Assembly (NCBI RefSeq): GCF_021032705.1
Contig: NZ_JAHVXI010000001.1
Span: forward strand, 62,001 to 126,000
Source: Psychroserpens luteolus
GTDB lineage: Bacteria > Bacteroidota > Bacteroidia > Flavobacteriales > Flavobacteriaceae
Direction: 5' to 3'
Length of the DNA: 64,000 nt
Part shown: positions 54,415 through 64,000 of the stretch, piece after piece
Layout of the letters: every line of letters starts with the position of its first letter
Position numbering within the stretch: position 1 is the first letter of the stretch
Program-made: the position numbers and the translations under genes
Notes under the pieces: generated by a model
What the model was told of the DNA's origin: nothing
The model's database searches: none
The model's input: the letters and a program-made list of their open reading frames with translations, nothing else

Positions 54415-55607
54415 TAAATAGTTTCGCTTAAGATTTCTAGTGGATTATCATTATTTATCTCTTGTTCTTTAATTTGTTCTCGTTTCGCACTAACACTTAA
54501 TATGATACCTATTGCTAAACAAGTCATCCATATTGAAGTACCACCACTACTAATTAAGGGTAAAGTTTGCCCTGTAACTGGAAATAATTCGACCGCTACA
54601 GCCATATTTATTAATGCTTGAAAAATGATGGGTAGGCCAACGCCTAAAACTAGGAGTTTACCAAAAATGGTATCTGATTTTTGTGATACAATCACAATTC
54701 TGAATAACAACCACGAATATAAAATCAACAAAAACAATCCGCCTAACAAACCATATTCTTCAACAATAATGGCGAAAATAAAATCTGATGATGACTGTGG
54801 CAATACATTTTTTTGTCTGCTTTTCCCTGGCCCTAAACCTCGAATCCCTCCAGAAGCTATAGCTATTTTAGCATTTTCGATTTGATAATCCCCTTCAGTA
54901 TCTTCATTGTTTGAGTAATTAAGTATTCTATTTTCCCATGTTGTAACTTTCACATTTAATGATCCCGTTGTTAACTTTGCCATTGTCACAAAAAGAGCTA
55001 ATGCAACGACACCAGAAATTAAAATTATTCCTAAATACCTTATAGGATAACCTCCAATAAAAGCCAACATCATTACCATTAAGAAAATAATAGCAGTCGT
55101 TGAAAAGTTAGCAGGTAATATTAAAATTAAAACTAAGAATACAGGTGCCCATAATGGAATAATGGTTTCGATGAACGACACTTTTCTATCGTGAATTTTT
55201 GATAAATACCTTGCTACATAAACCATTAATACTACAGCTGCCAATGTAGAGGTTTGAAAAGACATACCAACAAACGGTATTTGAATCCAACGACTTGCAT
55301 TTGCACCTCCTATAGTAGTTCCTTGAAGCATTGTTATAACTAACAATACCAACACTATTGGAATCATTACCATAGACAACCCTCTGAAATAGCGATATGG
55401 AATTTTATGCACGCCGTACATAATTGCAAAACCTAAAAACAAATGCATAAAGTGCTTTACAAAATAGGTGAAAGTATTGCCTGAACCTCCAGTGTAAGCT
55501 AAATTACTCGCAGCACTATATACAGGAAGAAATGAGAAAATTGCCAACAGCGCTGCAATTGCCCAGATTAATCGATCTCCTTTTATATTTTTAAATAGTG
55601 CCTGCAC
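54414..55607 (-). CDS. ftsW: Peptidoglycan glycosyltransferase FtsW
   Basis: A 397-residue SEDS-family membrane protein with about ten helices that polymerises septal glycan with FtsI. Visible are [25 protein letters not shown], the periplasmic loop region [38 protein letters not shown], and the end [19 protein letters not shown]. It is 10 nt after murD. Confidence 0.97.
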   Translation of the reverse strand: MQALFKNIKGDRLIWAIAALLAIFSFLPVYSAASNLAYTGGSGNTFTYFVKHFMHLFLGFAIMYGVHKIPYRYFRGLSMVMIPIVLVLLVITMLQGTTIGGANASRWIQIPFVGMSFQTSTLAAVVLMVYVARYLSKIHDRKVSFIETIIPLWAPVFLVLILILPANFSTTAIIFLMVMMLAFIGGYPIRYLGIILISGVVALALFVTMAKLTTGSLNVKVTTWENRILNYSNNEDTEGDYQIENAKIAIASGGIRGLGPGKSRQKNVLPQSSSDFIFAIIVEEYGLLGGLFLLILYSWLLFRIVIVSQKSDTIFGKLLVLGVGLPIIFQALINMAVAVELFPVTGQTLPLISSGGTSIWMTCLAIGIILSVSAKREQIKEQEINNDNPLEILSETI

Positions 55608-55617
55608 TGTTTACCGA

Positions 55618-56949
55618 TTATAAGTTTCTTACTGCGTCCTTAAACTGACGCCCTCTATCTTCATAATTTTCAAACAAATCAAAACTTGCACAGGCAGGAG
55701 ACAACAATACATTATCACCTGCTTCAGCAATTTTATATGCTATTTTCACAGCCTCACTCATAAACTGAGTCTCAACGATGATATCTACCATACCACCAAA
55801 GTTTTTCATCAACTTTTCATTGTCGACTCCTAAGCATATCACAGCTTTAACCTTTTCGTTTACAAATTGAAATAATTCTTGATAATCGTTACCTTTATCT
55901 GTACCTCCAACAATCCAAATTGTAGGCGCATCCATGCTTTCTAAAGCGAAATATGTAGCATTTACATTAGTCGCTTTCGAATCATTAATATACTGCACCT
56001 TGTTAATTTTGAGCACATGTTCAAGACGATGTTCTACACCCTGAAAATTCTCTAAACTTTCTCGAATGGTTTGCTTTCTAATTTTAAGCAAATGCGCTAC
56101 TGTTGAAGCAGCCATTGCATTTTTAATATTGTGTTTTCCCTCTAATGCTAAATTCGCTGTTGGCATAATTATTTGATTGTTATCTATTGTTATTTTAATA
56201 TTGTTGTTGTCTAAATACGCACCGTTTTCAATGATTTTTGTCAATGAAAATGGTAATAATGTGGATTGAACTGGATGATCTTTTAACCAATTTAGAATTA
56301 CTTCATCATCACCATCATAAATGAGATAATCATCTTTGGTTTGATTTTCTGCAATTCTAAATTTTGAAGCGATGTAGTTTTCAAATTGATACTCATACCT
56401 ATCCAAATGATCTGGAGTAATATTTGTTATAACCGCTATTTTTGGTTTAAATTCAATAATATCATCTAATTGAAAACTACTCACTTCCAGTACATAGTTT
56501 TGATAATCATGTTCTAAAATTTGCTTTGCAAAACTATCTCCTATATTACCTGCTAAACCAACATTTAATTCTTGATTTAGCACATGATATGTTAAAGTAG
56601 CTGTTGTTGTCTTACCATTACTTCCTGTTATCCCAACTAATGTTGCATTGGTATATTGGGATGCAAATTCAATTTCAGAAACCACAGTAATTCCTTTAGC
56701 CCTAATCTCTTTTATTAAGGGAATTTTATCTGGAATTCCTGGACTTTTCATGATGATATCAGCATTTAGAATTTTCTCTTCAGAATGCGCTCCATCTTCA
56801 AATTCAATCTCATTATGTATAAGAACTTGTTTGTACTTTTCTTTTATTTCTCCTTTATCAGAAACAAACACTTCGAATTCTTTATCCTTTGCTAAAAGTG
56901 CTGTCCCAACACCACTTTCTCCTCCACCAAGAATTACTATTCGTTTCAT
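55618..56949 (-). CDS. murD: UDP-N-acetylmuramoylalanine-D-glutamate ligase
   Basis: A 443-residue Mur ligase adding D-Glu. It shows GGGESGVGTALLAKDK at the start, the ATP loop GITGSNGKTTTATL near 108, the metal-binding ITPDHLDRY, NDSKATNVNATYFAL, and the C-terminal LSPACASFDLFENYEDRGRQF. It follows mraY with a 0-nt gap. Confidence 0.98.
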   Translation of the reverse strand: MKRIVILGGGESGVGTALLAKDKEFEVFVSDKGEIKEKYKQVLIHNEIEFEDGAHSEEKILNADIIMKSPGIPDKIPLIKEIRAKGITVVSEIEFASQYTNATLVGITGSNGKTTTATLTYHVLNQELNVGLAGNIGDSFAKQILEHDYQNYVLEVSSFQLDDIIEFKPKIAVITNITPDHLDRYEYQFENYIASKFRIAENQTKDDYLIYDGDDEVILNWLKDHPVQSTLLPFSLTKIIENGAYLDNNNIKITIDNNQIIMPTANLALEGKHNIKNAMAASTVAHLLKIRKQTIRESLENFQGVEHRLEHVLKINKVQYINDSKATNVNATYFALESMDAPTIWIVGGTDKGNDYQELFQFVNEKVKAVICLGVDNEKLMKNFGGMVDIIVETQFMSEAVKIAYKIAEAGDNVLLSPACASFDLFENYEDRGRQFKDAVRNL

Positions 56950-58191
56950 CTATCTAATTTTCAGTGTTACTATCGTTATGATAGCTAACAGTATGCCTAC
57001 AATCCAGAATCTAGTTACAATTTTACTTTCGTGATAGCCAGATTTTTGATAATGGTGATGCAAAGGAGACATCTTAAAGATGCGTCGACCTTCACCAAAT
57101 TTCTTTTTTGTGTATTTGAAATAACTGACTTGCATTATGACTGATAAATTTTCAGCTAAGAATATTCCGCATAACACTGGAATGAGCCATTCTTTACGAA
57201 CTGCTATTGCAATTACTGCTATGATTCCTCCAATAGTTAAACTTCCAGTATCTCCCATAAACACTTGAGCTGGATAGGTGTTATACCATAAAAACCCAAT
57301 TAATGCTCCAACGAATGCTGCAATATAGATTGTGATTTCTTCCACTCTTGGGATGTACATAATATCTAAGTAATCTGAAAAAATGATATTACCAGAAACC
57401 CATGTGAAAATCCCTAAAGTGAGTACAATTATAGCCGAAGTTCCAGCCGCTAACCCATCGATACCATCGGTAAGATTGGCGCCATTTGAGACTGCAGTGA
57501 TGATAACTATAGATGCTAAAATGAAAATAATCCAAGCATACTTACCTAAGCCTGGACTGATCCAAGTAATCAAATTTGCATAATCAAACTCATTACCTTT
57601 TACAAAAGGAATTGTTGTCTTTGTAGATTTTTCTTCTTCTTCAAATAATTTAGCAGGAGAGATATTTGGGTCTTCAGCTAAAAGCACTCTTTGCTGTTCT
57701 ATAGGCAACTTTTCCTTGATTGTAACATCTTCATGAAAGTACATTGTTGTTCCAACGATAATCCCAAGACCCACTTGTCCAAGTACTTTAAAGCGCCCTT
57801 TTAATCCTTCTTTATTATTCTTAAATTTTTTAATGTAATCATCAATAAATCCAATGGTTCCCATCCATATTGTAGTTACAATAAGAAGTATGATATATAT
57901 ATTTTCGAGCTTAGCTAATAGCAATACAGGAATAAGGGTTGCAAGAATTATAATAATACCTCCCATGGTTGGTGTTCCCGCTTTTTCAACTTGACCTTCA
58001 AGACCTAGATCCCTTATAGTTTCACCTACTTGTTTTTTCTGCAAGAAACGAATGATACGTTTTCCAAAAATGGTTGAAATCAGTAGAGATAGTATAATAG
58101 CAACAGCAGCTCTAAACGTAATAAAACCAAAGAGTGAGGCTCCAGGAAACTGAAACTGCTGTTCTAAATATTCGAATAGGTAATACAACAT
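56950..58191 (-). CDS. mraY: Phospho-MurNAc-pentapeptide transferase
   Basis: A 413-residue polytopic enzyme making lipid I. Motifs are [51 protein letters not shown] and [12 protein letters not shown] roughly 45-residue hydrophilic insertion near 165-210 ([19 protein letters not shown]), absent from E. coli MraY, is common in this phylum. It is 1 nt after murE. Confidence 0.98.
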   Translation of the reverse strand: MLYYLFEYLEQQFQFPGASLFGFITFRAAVAIILSLLISTIFGKRIIRFLQKKQVGETIRDLGLEGQVEKAGTPTMGGIIIILATLIPVLLLAKLENIYIILLIVTTIWMGTIGFIDDYIKKFKNNKEGLKGRFKVLGQVGLGIIVGTTMYFHEDVTIKEKLPIEQQRVLLAEDPNISPAKLFEEEEKSTKTTIPFVKGNEFDYANLITWISPGLGKYAWIIFILASIVIITAVSNGANLTDGIDGLAAGTSAIIVLTLGIFTWVSGNIIFSDYLDIMYIPRVEEITIYIAAFVGALIGFLWYNTYPAQVFMGDTGSLTIGGIIAVIAIAVRKEWLIPVLCGIFLAENLSVIMQVSYFKYTKKKFGEGRRIFKMSPLHHHYQKSGYHESKIVTRFWIVGILLAIITIVTLKIR

Positions 58192-58192
58192 A

Positions 58193-59659
58193 TTATTTTT
58201 GTAACTGCTTTAAAAATTCTTTAACTATTTTATAATCATCAAAATCTGTTCGCTTACCATTAATCTCTTGATAGGTTTCGTGCCCCTTTCCTGCGATTAG
58301 AATGATATCATTTGAATGTGCTAATTGGCAAGCTGTTTTAATCGCTTGCTTTCGATCCACTATGGACATGGTCTTTTTGAAATTTTGAGGCTCTACTCCT
58401 TTTTCAATGTCTTCAATTATAACTTCAGGAACTTCACTTCTTGGATTATCACTCGTAAAAATGACTTTGGTACTTAATGCCGAGGCAATGTGTCCCATTT
58501 TTGGACGTTTGGTTTTATCTCTGTCTCCACCACAACCGACAACCGTAATCAATTCCTCATTATTTGTACGAATACTATTAATCGTTTCCAATACATTTTT
58601 TAGAGCATCAGGTGTATGAGCATAATCTACAATTGCGGTAACCTTTTCATCGGAAATGAGATACTGAAATCTACCACTAACACTTTCTAACTCACTTATT
58701 AATCTTAAAATCTCAACCTTTTCCAAGCCAAGTAATTCAGCAGCTCCATAAATTGCAGTAATGTTGTATGCATTAAAACTCCCAATGAGCTTAGTCCATA
58801 ATTCACTGTCGTTAAGCTTGAGCAAAAGCCCGCTAAATTCATTCTCTAAAACTTGAGCTTTGTAGTCTGCATATGTTTTAAGTGCGTATGTGTGGGTTTT
58901 GGCTTCAGTATTTTGCAACATTACCAAACCATTTTTATCATCGATATTTACTAATGCAAATGCTGTCTTTGGAAGATGATCAAAGAATGATTTTTTGACA
59001 TCACGATATTCAGCAAACGTATCGTGGTAATCTAAATGATCATGTGAAAGGTTAGTAAAGATACCACCTTCAAAATAAAGACCCTCGGTTCTATTTTGAT
59101 GAATCCCATGAGAGCTAACTTCCATAAAGCAAAATTCAACACCTTCGTCATTCATAAGCTTCAAATACTTATTGATAGTCAATGAATCTGGTGTAGTATG
59201 CGTGGCTTTATATTCGACATTATCCACCATAATCTTAACAGTAGACAACAATCCAACTTTATATCCTGCCTTTTTAAACAATTGATATAGCAAGGTCACA
59301 ATTGTTGTTTTTCCATTTGTTCCAGTAACACCGACTAATCGTAAATTTTCCGAAGGATTTCCATAGAAATTTGCCGCCATGAATGCCAAAGCCTGACTAG
59401 CACTTTCTACTTCTACATAAGTAATACCATCTTTTAAATCTGCTGGCAATACCTCACAAATAATTGCAATCGCTCCTTTTTCAACAGCCGTATCAATAAA
59501 TTGATGACCATCAACCACTGTACCTTTTATAGCAATAAATACATCTCCTTTTGATACTTGTCGAGAATCAAAATGCAAAGCATTAACAGCTATGCTAGTA
59601 CTTCCAACTACAGCATTAATAGTAACCTTATACAATATGTCTTTTAATTGACTCATCAA
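58193..59659 (-). CDS. murE: UDP-MurNAc-L-Ala-D-Glu meso-diaminopimelate ligase
   Basis: A 488-residue Mur ligase. It shows the substrate loop [21 protein letters not shown] loop [15 protein letters not shown] near 111, HTTPDS, the lysine-containing [23 protein letters not shown], and the acceptor-recognition TSDNPRSE. The DNPR motif indicates meso-diaminopimelate rather than lysine. It overlaps ftsI by 4 nt. Confidence 0.98.
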   Translation of the reverse strand: MMSQLKDILYKVTINAVVGSTSIAVNALHFDSRQVSKGDVFIAIKGTVVDGHQFIDTAVEKGAIAIICEVLPADLKDGITYVEVESASQALAFMAANFYGNPSENLRLVGVTGTNGKTTIVTLLYQLFKKAGYKVGLLSTVKIMVDNVEYKATHTTPDSLTINKYLKLMNDEGVEFCFMEVSSHGIHQNRTEGLYFEGGIFTNLSHDHLDYHDTFAEYRDVKKSFFDHLPKTAFALVNIDDKNGLVMLQNTEAKTHTYALKTYADYKAQVLENEFSGLLLKLNDSELWTKLIGSFNAYNITAIYGAAELLGLEKVEILRLISELESVSGRFQYLISDEKVTAIVDYAHTPDALKNVLETINSIRTNNEELITVVGCGGDRDKTKRPKMGHIASALSTKVIFTSDNPRSEVPEVIIEDIEKGVEPQNFKKTMSIVDRKQAIKTACQLAHSNDIILIAGKGHETYQEINGKRTDFDDYKIVKEFLKQLQK

Positions 59660-61656
59660 GTTCCTATAACAATGATTTGGTTTGGTTTTATCTTTGTTCC
59701 TTTACTAATGGATTGTGACTTAACAGTACCCACACCTTCTAACTTTACTTTTAGCCCCATATTTTCTAATAGTGCTAATGCATCCATGGCTGGGAGACCA
59801 ATAACATTAGGCATAATCGTGATATAGGTTTGTGCTGTTTTGAAAAATGATTGGTATTGCTCCTCTGCTTTAGCGTTAACAACTTCCAATGATTCTACTT
59901 CATCAATAAGTGGTGTTTCGGTATAAATTTTTTGAGCAATTCTTTTGAATACAGGACCAGAAACATCAGCGCCATAAAATCCAACTTTGGTACTTGGTTT
60001 ATGAATCACGACAATGCAAGAGTATTTAGGATTATCTGCTGGAAAATAACCCGCAAACGATGAGACATACTTTTTGTCCTTTTTCCATTCTTCAAAATTA
60101 TTATACTCAGTTCTGGCGGTTCCTGTTTTACCAGCCATAGAAAAATTTTCAGAATACATACGTCTCCCTGTTCCTCTAACCACAACATTCTTTAATATTT
60201 CACGAATTTCACCAAGTGTTTTATCCGAACATATCTTTTGATTGATCACTTCTTTTTCAAACACCTCTACTTCTCGATCAAATTCTTTAACCGCCTTAAT
60301 AAATCGTGGCCTTACCATTTCACCGCTATTAGCAATTGCATTATAAAATGCTAAGGTTTGCAAAGGTGTCATTCGTAAATTATATCCATAAGCCATAGAA
60401 GGCAATGCATTTCTACTCCAAATTTTATCGCCTGGCTCTGGAATAACAGGTTTTCCTTCACCTATAATTGAAACACCTAATGTCTCATGTAAATTCCAGC
60501 TTTTAATACGGTTGATAAACTTTTTTGGCTGCTTAGAATAATGCTCATCTACAATGGTAGCCAAACCAATATTTGAAGACACTTCTAAAGCACGAGCAGC
60601 AGAAATTTTACCATTTCCACGAGAGTCGCTTATCGTTCTTCCATAGAAGCGTTTAGATCCGTTTTGCGTATCAACAACTGTTGATGTATCAATAACTTTA
60701 TCTTCTAAGGCTGCCATAAATGCCATTGTTTTAAAAGTAGATCCAGGTTCATGACTTTCTCCAACAGCATAGTTGAGACGTTCGTAATATTTCCCGTCTT
60801 TGTTACGCCCTAAATTTGAAATCGCTTTTATCTCACCTGTTTTTACATCCATCACTACAGCACAACCATGATCTGCTTCATATTTTTCTAACTGGCCCAA
60901 TAAAGAATGATGTGCTATATCTTGAATGTTTACATCAATTGTCGTATACACGTCATACCCATCTTGAGGCTCGACTTGATTATAATCAACAATAGGTTTC
61001 CATTGTCCGTTACCAATTTTTTGTTTTAATCGTTTACCGTTGACACCACTTAAATATTTTGCTCCAAATGCGCCATCAATTCCTGGTCTAGTTACATTTC
61101 CATCTTCATCTTTTCTCTCATAACCAATAGTACGTTCGGCAATACCACCCATTGGATGCTCACGTCTAGTTGTTTGTTCTACTATAAGACCGCCTTTAAT
61201 CGCACCAAGTTTTAACAATGGAAAATTTCGAAGTCTGATATAATCGGAATAACTGATATTTCTAGCCAAAAGGAAGTAACGATTTTTATCAAGCCTTGCT
61301 TTTTTAATACCTTTTAGATAATGACTTGAAGATTTCCCTGAATAATTAGACAAAGAATCTGCAAGCGCTTTTATGTTCTCGTTAAAGATGTCTTGCTTAG
61401 GTTGAATGGCATCAATACGAATGTCATATTTTGGAATTGAAGTGGCTAACAAACTTCCATCTGCAGAATAAACGTTACCTCTGTTTGCAGGAATTTCTAC
61501 ATCCTTTATCGTACGTTGTTCAGCTAAGCTTCTATATTGATCTCCTTGAATAAATTGGATACTGCACAACTTAAAGACCACAGCAAGAGCGAAGACAAAC
61601 ATACTGCCAGCTACGAAATACAATCTGTTTAATATGTTAGTTTCGGTTGTTGCCAC
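59656..61656 (-). CDS. ftsI: Septal penicillin-binding protein FtsI (PBP3) with PASTA domain
   Basis: A 666-residue class B PBP. N-terminal membrane helix at about 10-30, dimerisation domain, then the transpeptidase domain with SxxK in EPGSTFKTMAF near 305, the SxN motif SSNIGL near 360, and the KTG motif GKTGTA near 510. A PASTA domain occupies the last about 60 residues (IMPNVIGLPAMDALALLENMG). It cross-links septal peptidoglycan with FtsW. The PASTA extension is typical of this phylum. Confidence 0.97.
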   Translation of the reverse strand: MATTETNILNRLYFVAGSMFVFALAVVFKLCSIQFIQGDQYRSLAEQRTIKDVEIPANRGNVYSADGSLLATSIPKYDIRIDAIQPKQDIFNENIKALADSLSNYSGKSSSHYLKGIKKARLDKNRYFLLARNISYSDYIRLRNFPLLKLGAIKGGLIVEQTTRREHPMGGIAERTIGYERKDEDGNVTRPGIDGAFGAKYLSGVNGKRLKQKIGNGQWKPIVDYNQVEPQDGYDVYTTIDVNIQDIAHHSLLGQLEKYEADHGCAVVMDVKTGEIKAISNLGRNKDGKYYERLNYAVGESHEPGSTFKTMAFMAALEDKVIDTSTVVDTQNGSKRFYGRTISDSRGNGKISAARALEVSSNIGLATIVDEHYSKQPKKFINRIKSWNLHETLGVSIIGEGKPVIPEPGDKIWSRNALPSMAYGYNLRMTPLQTLAFYNAIANSGEMVRPRFIKAVKEFDREVEVFEKEVINQKICSDKTLGEIREILKNVVVRGTGRRMYSENFSMAGKTGTARTEYNNFEEWKKDKKYVSSFAGYFPADNPKYSCIVVIHKPSTKVGFYGADVSGPVFKRIAQKIYTETPLIDEVESLEVVNAKAEEQYQSFFKTAQTYITIMPNVIGLPAMDALALLENMGLKVKLEGVGTVKSQSISKGTKIKPNQIIVIGT

Positions 61657-61660
61657 GCTA

Positions 61661-61978
61661 TCAATTCTGTGTTTTTACTTTTATTTTTTGAGGCGGAATC
61701 TCTGATATTTTGATTCCTTTTTTTTCTACTTTTTTTATGATTGAAGACTCCATTTTTAGCCTCATCAATTTTGATCTTCCATCTACAAATGCAGATCGTA
61801 ATTCTTTTACTTCATTTTTGAGTCTTGCAATCTCATATACTTTTTGATCTGCACTATGCGAACTTGCAATCATAATAATGGCTAAAACCGAAATAAAAAT
61901 GATGATTCGCCAGTTTTTAAAAGAGTCATCACTCACTAAAAATTTACCTCTTAATATGCTGTAAATGCTTTTTTTCAT
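61661..61978 (-). CDS. ftsL: Cell division protein FtsL-like
   Basis: A 105-residue bitopic protein: a cytoplasmic N-terminus of about 23 residues, one membrane helix (WRIIIFISVLAIIMIASS), and a periplasmic coiled coil with heptads (QKVYEIARLKNEVKELRSAFVDGRSKLMRLKMES). Topology and position between rsmH and ftsI identify it as FtsL. It overlaps rsmH by 4 nt. Confidence 0.9.
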   Translation of the reverse strand: MKKSIYSILRGKFLVSDDSFKNWRIIIFISVLAIIMIASSHSADQKVYEIARLKNEVKELRSAFVDGRSKLMRLKMESSIIKKVEKKGIKISEIPPQKIKVKTQN

Positions 61979-62871
61979 AGTTTTTCAGCTATTCGAAGCT
62001 TTGCGCTTCTAGCCCTATTATTTTGACTTATTTCTTCTTTAGTTGGAACAATTAAACCTCCAACTTTTTTTAGAGGCACTTCAAAATTCCCAAACATGTC
62101 TCGTTCAGGCTCTCCCTCAAACAAACCGTTTCTTATAAAACGCTTCACCAGTCTATCTTCCAAAGAGTGATAGGATATCACACTTAATCGTCCTCCTTTC
62201 ACCAATACTTCTGGTGTTTGCAACAAAAACTCTTTTAACACTTCTATCTCCTGATTGACTTCTATACGAATCGCTTGATAGATTTGAGCCAACACTTTAT
62301 TTTCCTTTTTATGATTAAGAAAGCGTTTAAGCGTTGTTTTTAATTGCTCGCTCGTTTTTATTTCTCCATCACGACGTGTTTCAACAATTACTCTAGCCAT
62401 AGCTGGTGCCTGTCTTAACTCTCCATATTGAAAAAGAACTTGTCGTAGTTGTTCTTCATCATATTCGTTAACCACATGATATGCTGACAACGCATCATCT
62501 TGATTCATACGCATGTCTAAATCGGCTTCAAATCGTGTAGAGAATCCACGTTCGGCTACATCAAATTGATGTGACGACACACCAAAATCAGCTAGAATCC
62601 CGTCAACCTGTTTGACTCCATAAAACCTTAAAAAACGTTTTATGTATCTAAAGTTTTCATTAATTAATGTGAAGCGATCATCATCAATTGTATTTAAAAG
62701 AGCGTCTTTATCTTGATCGAAAGCATATAACTTTCCGTTAGGTCCTAATTGGCTTAATATTTCTTTGCTATGTCCTCCACCACCAAAGGTGACGTCAACG
62801 TAAATCCCGTCTGGTCTTATATTTAAACCTTCAACAGTTTCCTTTAACAATACTGGATTATGATATTCCAT
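61975..62871 (-). CDS. rsmH: 16S rRNA (cytosine-1402-N4)-methyltransferase RsmH
   Basis: A 298-residue SAM methyltransferase. It starts MEYHNPVLLKETVEGL. Motif I is YVDVTFGGGGHSKEIL, followed by ADFGVSSHQFD, RGFSTRFEADLDMRMNQD, and the end ISYHSLEDRLVKRF with NNRARSAKLRIAEKL. An ATG at 62880 would add three residues; the start at 62871 matches the family and overlaps mraZ by 14 nt. Confidence 0.96.
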   Translation of the reverse strand: MEYHNPVLLKETVEGLNIRPDGIYVDVTFGGGGHSKEILSQLGPNGKLYAFDQDKDALLNTIDDDRFTLINENFRYIKRFLRFYGVKQVDGILADFGVSSHQFDVAERGFSTRFEADLDMRMNQDDALSAYHVVNEYDEEQLRQVLFQYGELRQAPAMARVIVETRRDGEIKTSEQLKTTLKRFLNHKKENKVLAQIYQAIRIEVNQEIEVLKEFLLQTPEVLVKGGRLSVISYHSLEDRLVKRFIRNGLFEGEPERDMFGNFEVPLKKVGGLIVPTKEEISQNNRARSAKLRIAEKL

Positions 62872-63325
62872 CGCTATCATCTTGTCCCATCACTTCCTCT
62901 GCTAAATCTGCAAAATCACCTGTCGCATCATCAATGGCTTTTTCATACTTTTCTTTATCCCATATCTCAATAATGTTTATTGCAGATGAGACCACGATAT
63001 CCTTAGTTATGCCAGAAAAAGCGACTAGATCTTTTGGAATCAATAATCGTCCAGCAGCATCAACTTCCACTTGCTTTAAACCTGCTGTAAAACGACGAAT
63101 GAAATCGTTGTTTTTCTTTTTGAAGCGATTGAGTTTATTTACTTTTTGCATCAAAACCTCCCATTCACTCATAGGATACAACTCCAAGCATGGCTGAAAA
63201 ACAGCACGCTTCAATACAAACCCATTTTGCAACACAGGCAACAACTGCTTCTTTATAGCAGCAGGGAGCATCAGCCTTCCTTTGGCATCAACTTTACATT
63301 CGTATGTTCCGATTAAAGGGTTCAA
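62858..63325 (-). CDS. mraZ: Transcriptional regulator MraZ
   Basis: A 155-residue protein with two SpoVT/AbrB-like halves (GTYECKVDAKGRLMLPAAIKKQL and KQVEVDAAGRLLIPKDLVAF), including the DxxGR core in each. MraZ binds GTGG-type repeats upstream of its own gene and represses dcw transcription. Three such repeats are present at 63374-63403. It is the first gene of the dcw cluster. Confidence 0.96.
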   Translation of the reverse strand: MNPLIGTYECKVDAKGRLMLPAAIKKQLLPVLQNGFVLKRAVFQPCLELYPMSEWEVLMQKVNKLNRFKKKNNDFIRRFTAGLKQVEVDAAGRLLIPKDLVAFSGITKDIVVSSAINIIEIWDKEKYEKAIDDATGDFADLAEEVMGQDDSDGIS

Positions 63326-63359
63326 AATGATTGATTTACTTAGAATAACGATTAAGATT

Positions 63360-63367
63360 CAAATATA
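63360..63367 (-). promoter_or_regulatory. -7 promoter box of the dcw operon (mraZ)
   Basis: On the minus strand TATATTTG matches TAnnTTTG, with its last base 34 nt before the mraZ ATG at 63325. The adjacent GTGG repeats lie just upstream, over the place of the -33 element. Confidence 0.5.
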
Positions 63368-63373
63368 TTGAAA

Positions 63374-63403
63374 AATTTACCACAATTTACCACTCTACTC
63401 CAC
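63374..63403 (-). promoter_or_regulatory. Candidate MraZ operator: three GTGG repeats at 10-bp spacing
   Basis: The minus strand reads GTGGAGTAGA, GTGGTAAATT and GTGGTAAATT in direct succession. Known MraZ boxes are TGGG/GTGG-type direct repeats repeating every 10 bp upstream of mraZ. The position next to the -7 box suits autorepression. Confidence 0.7.
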
Positions 63404-63589
63404 TTTTGTTGATAAATTTCTAGTTTAGACTAAATTTGCTCTAAAAAATTTCAGTTTAAAATGCCATAAAAACTTTACTATCAGCTTAATAAATCTTCAA
63501 TTGAAAATCCCATTTTCATTGTTAACATCTTCGTTCAAACTATTCATTCTCATAGCAAATAATTATGCTAATGTTTTAATGGAAATACC

Positions 63590-63597
63590 TATATTTG
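63590..63597 (+). promoter_or_regulatory. -7 promoter box of the alpha/beta hydrolase gene
   Basis: TATATTTG matches TAnnTTTG and ends 27 nt before the ATG at 63625. No convincing -33 element was seen. Confidence 0.45.
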
Positions 63598-63624
63598 TTT
63601 TTGACCAAAACCACTAACTCGTAC

Positions 63625-64000
63625 ATGACGCATCGTTTAAAGGAAGAGAAAGACTATAAGTATATTGAAGTTGGAGAGGGCACTCCTATAATTGTGCTAC
63701 ATGGGTTAATGGGTGGATTGAGTAATTTTGATGCTGTTACAGATTTTTTTAGCAAAAAGGGTTACAAGGTCTTAATTCCTGAACTTCCAATATACACGAT
63801 GTCTTTACTAAAGACTAATGTTAAGAGTTTTGCTAAATACCTACGAGATTTTATTGATTTTAAAGGTTTTGATGATGTTATTCTACTCGGAAATTCTCTT
63901 GGAGGTCATATTGGTCTTTACCACACGAAATTATATCCCGAAAAGGTAAAAGCATTAATCATAACAGGTAGCTCTGGTTTATACGAAAGTGCCATGGGAG
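63625..64000 (+). CDS. Alpha/beta hydrolase, partial (3' end beyond window)
   Basis: The ATG at 63625-63627 opens a frame of 125 codons to the window edge. It has the oxyanion-hole motif VLHGLMGGLSNF near 25-36 and the nucleophile elbow GNSLGGH with Ser near 95, typical of the alpha/beta-hydrolase fold (PF00561). The catalytic Asp and His lie outside the window. It is divergent from the dcw cluster, a common Flavobacteriaceae arrangement. The substrate is unknown. Confidence 0.88.
   Translation, partial: MTHRLKEEKDYKYIEVGEGTPIIVLHGLMGGLSNFDAVTDFFSKKGYKVLIPELPIYTMSLLKTNVKSFAKYLRDFIDFKGFDDVILLGNSLGGHIGLYHTKLYPEKVKALIITGSSGLYESAMG

Noticed and set aside
56648-57034. 128-codon plus-strand frame across murD/mraY
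   Set aside because: Antisense to two certain genes in a dense cluster and without recognisable domains.

Overview
The window is about 33% GC chromosomal DNA of a member of the Bacteroidota, almost certainly a marine Flavobacteriaceae. The supporting signs are a short (287 aa) primary sigma factor, type IX secretion C-terminal sorting domains, near-absence of Shine-Dalgarno sequences, TAnnTTTG-type -7 promoter boxes, and a dcw cluster lacking ddl and murF whose FtsZ has a very long acidic linker. The genus cannot be fixed from the sequence alone.

Layout. 1-2.2 kb (minus): two tandem fatty-acid desaturases, the second cut by the window edge, and a surface-repeat protein. 2.3-7.2 kb (plus): an HTH regulator with candidate operators, two lipoproteins, and an ECF sigma factor overlapping a membrane-anchored anti-sigma-like/barrel protein. 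7.4-9.7 kb (plus): rpoD with a terminator, a BLUF photoreceptor-like protein, and rpe, with an unlisted-size 40 aa membrane protein on the minus strand between the last two. 9.7-33.3 kb (minus): a 23-gene exopolysaccharide/capsule locus holding Wzc and Wza export proteins, a WecA-type initiating transferase, WecB and a TagA/WecG-type transferase, a bi-domain oxidoreductase, several GT4 glycosyltransferases, a Wzy-like polymerase, a Wzx flippase, methyltransferases, two sulfotransferases, two minimal nucleotidyltransferases and a DegT aminotransferase. It is an Und-PP-linked Wzx/Wzy-type pathway, probably making a sulfated polymer.

33.3-42.6 kb (plus): an 801-bp gene-free stretch, then two large paralogous T9SS cargo proteins. 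These are followed by a compact set that I consider the most unusual part of the window: a 53 aa secreted-peptide-like ORF, a PqqD-like/HPr-kinase-like protein and an NTP_transf_5-type nucleotidyltransferase. The set resembles the accessory peptide-tailoring genes of some RiPP loci but has no recognisable macrocyclase. An outer-membrane barrel protein comes next.

43-47.3 kb: an MtfA-like metallopeptidase, a small hypothetical, an SbtA-type bicarbonate transporter with a small membrane protein and a divergent LysR regulator, then tRNA-Arg(TCG). The tRNA is preceded by a 300-bp unit made of a GIY-YIG ORF and a second, defective copy of the tRNA 5' half whose D-loop carries a perfect 19-bp GC-rich palindrome. 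47.3-63.3 kb (minus): yqeY and the dcw cluster mraZ-rsmH-ftsL-ftsI-murE-mraY-murD-ftsW-murG-murC-ftsQ-ftsA-ftsZ, with three 10-bp-spaced GTGG repeats upstream of mraZ that look like the MraZ operator. The window ends inside an alpha/beta hydrolase gene on the plus strand.
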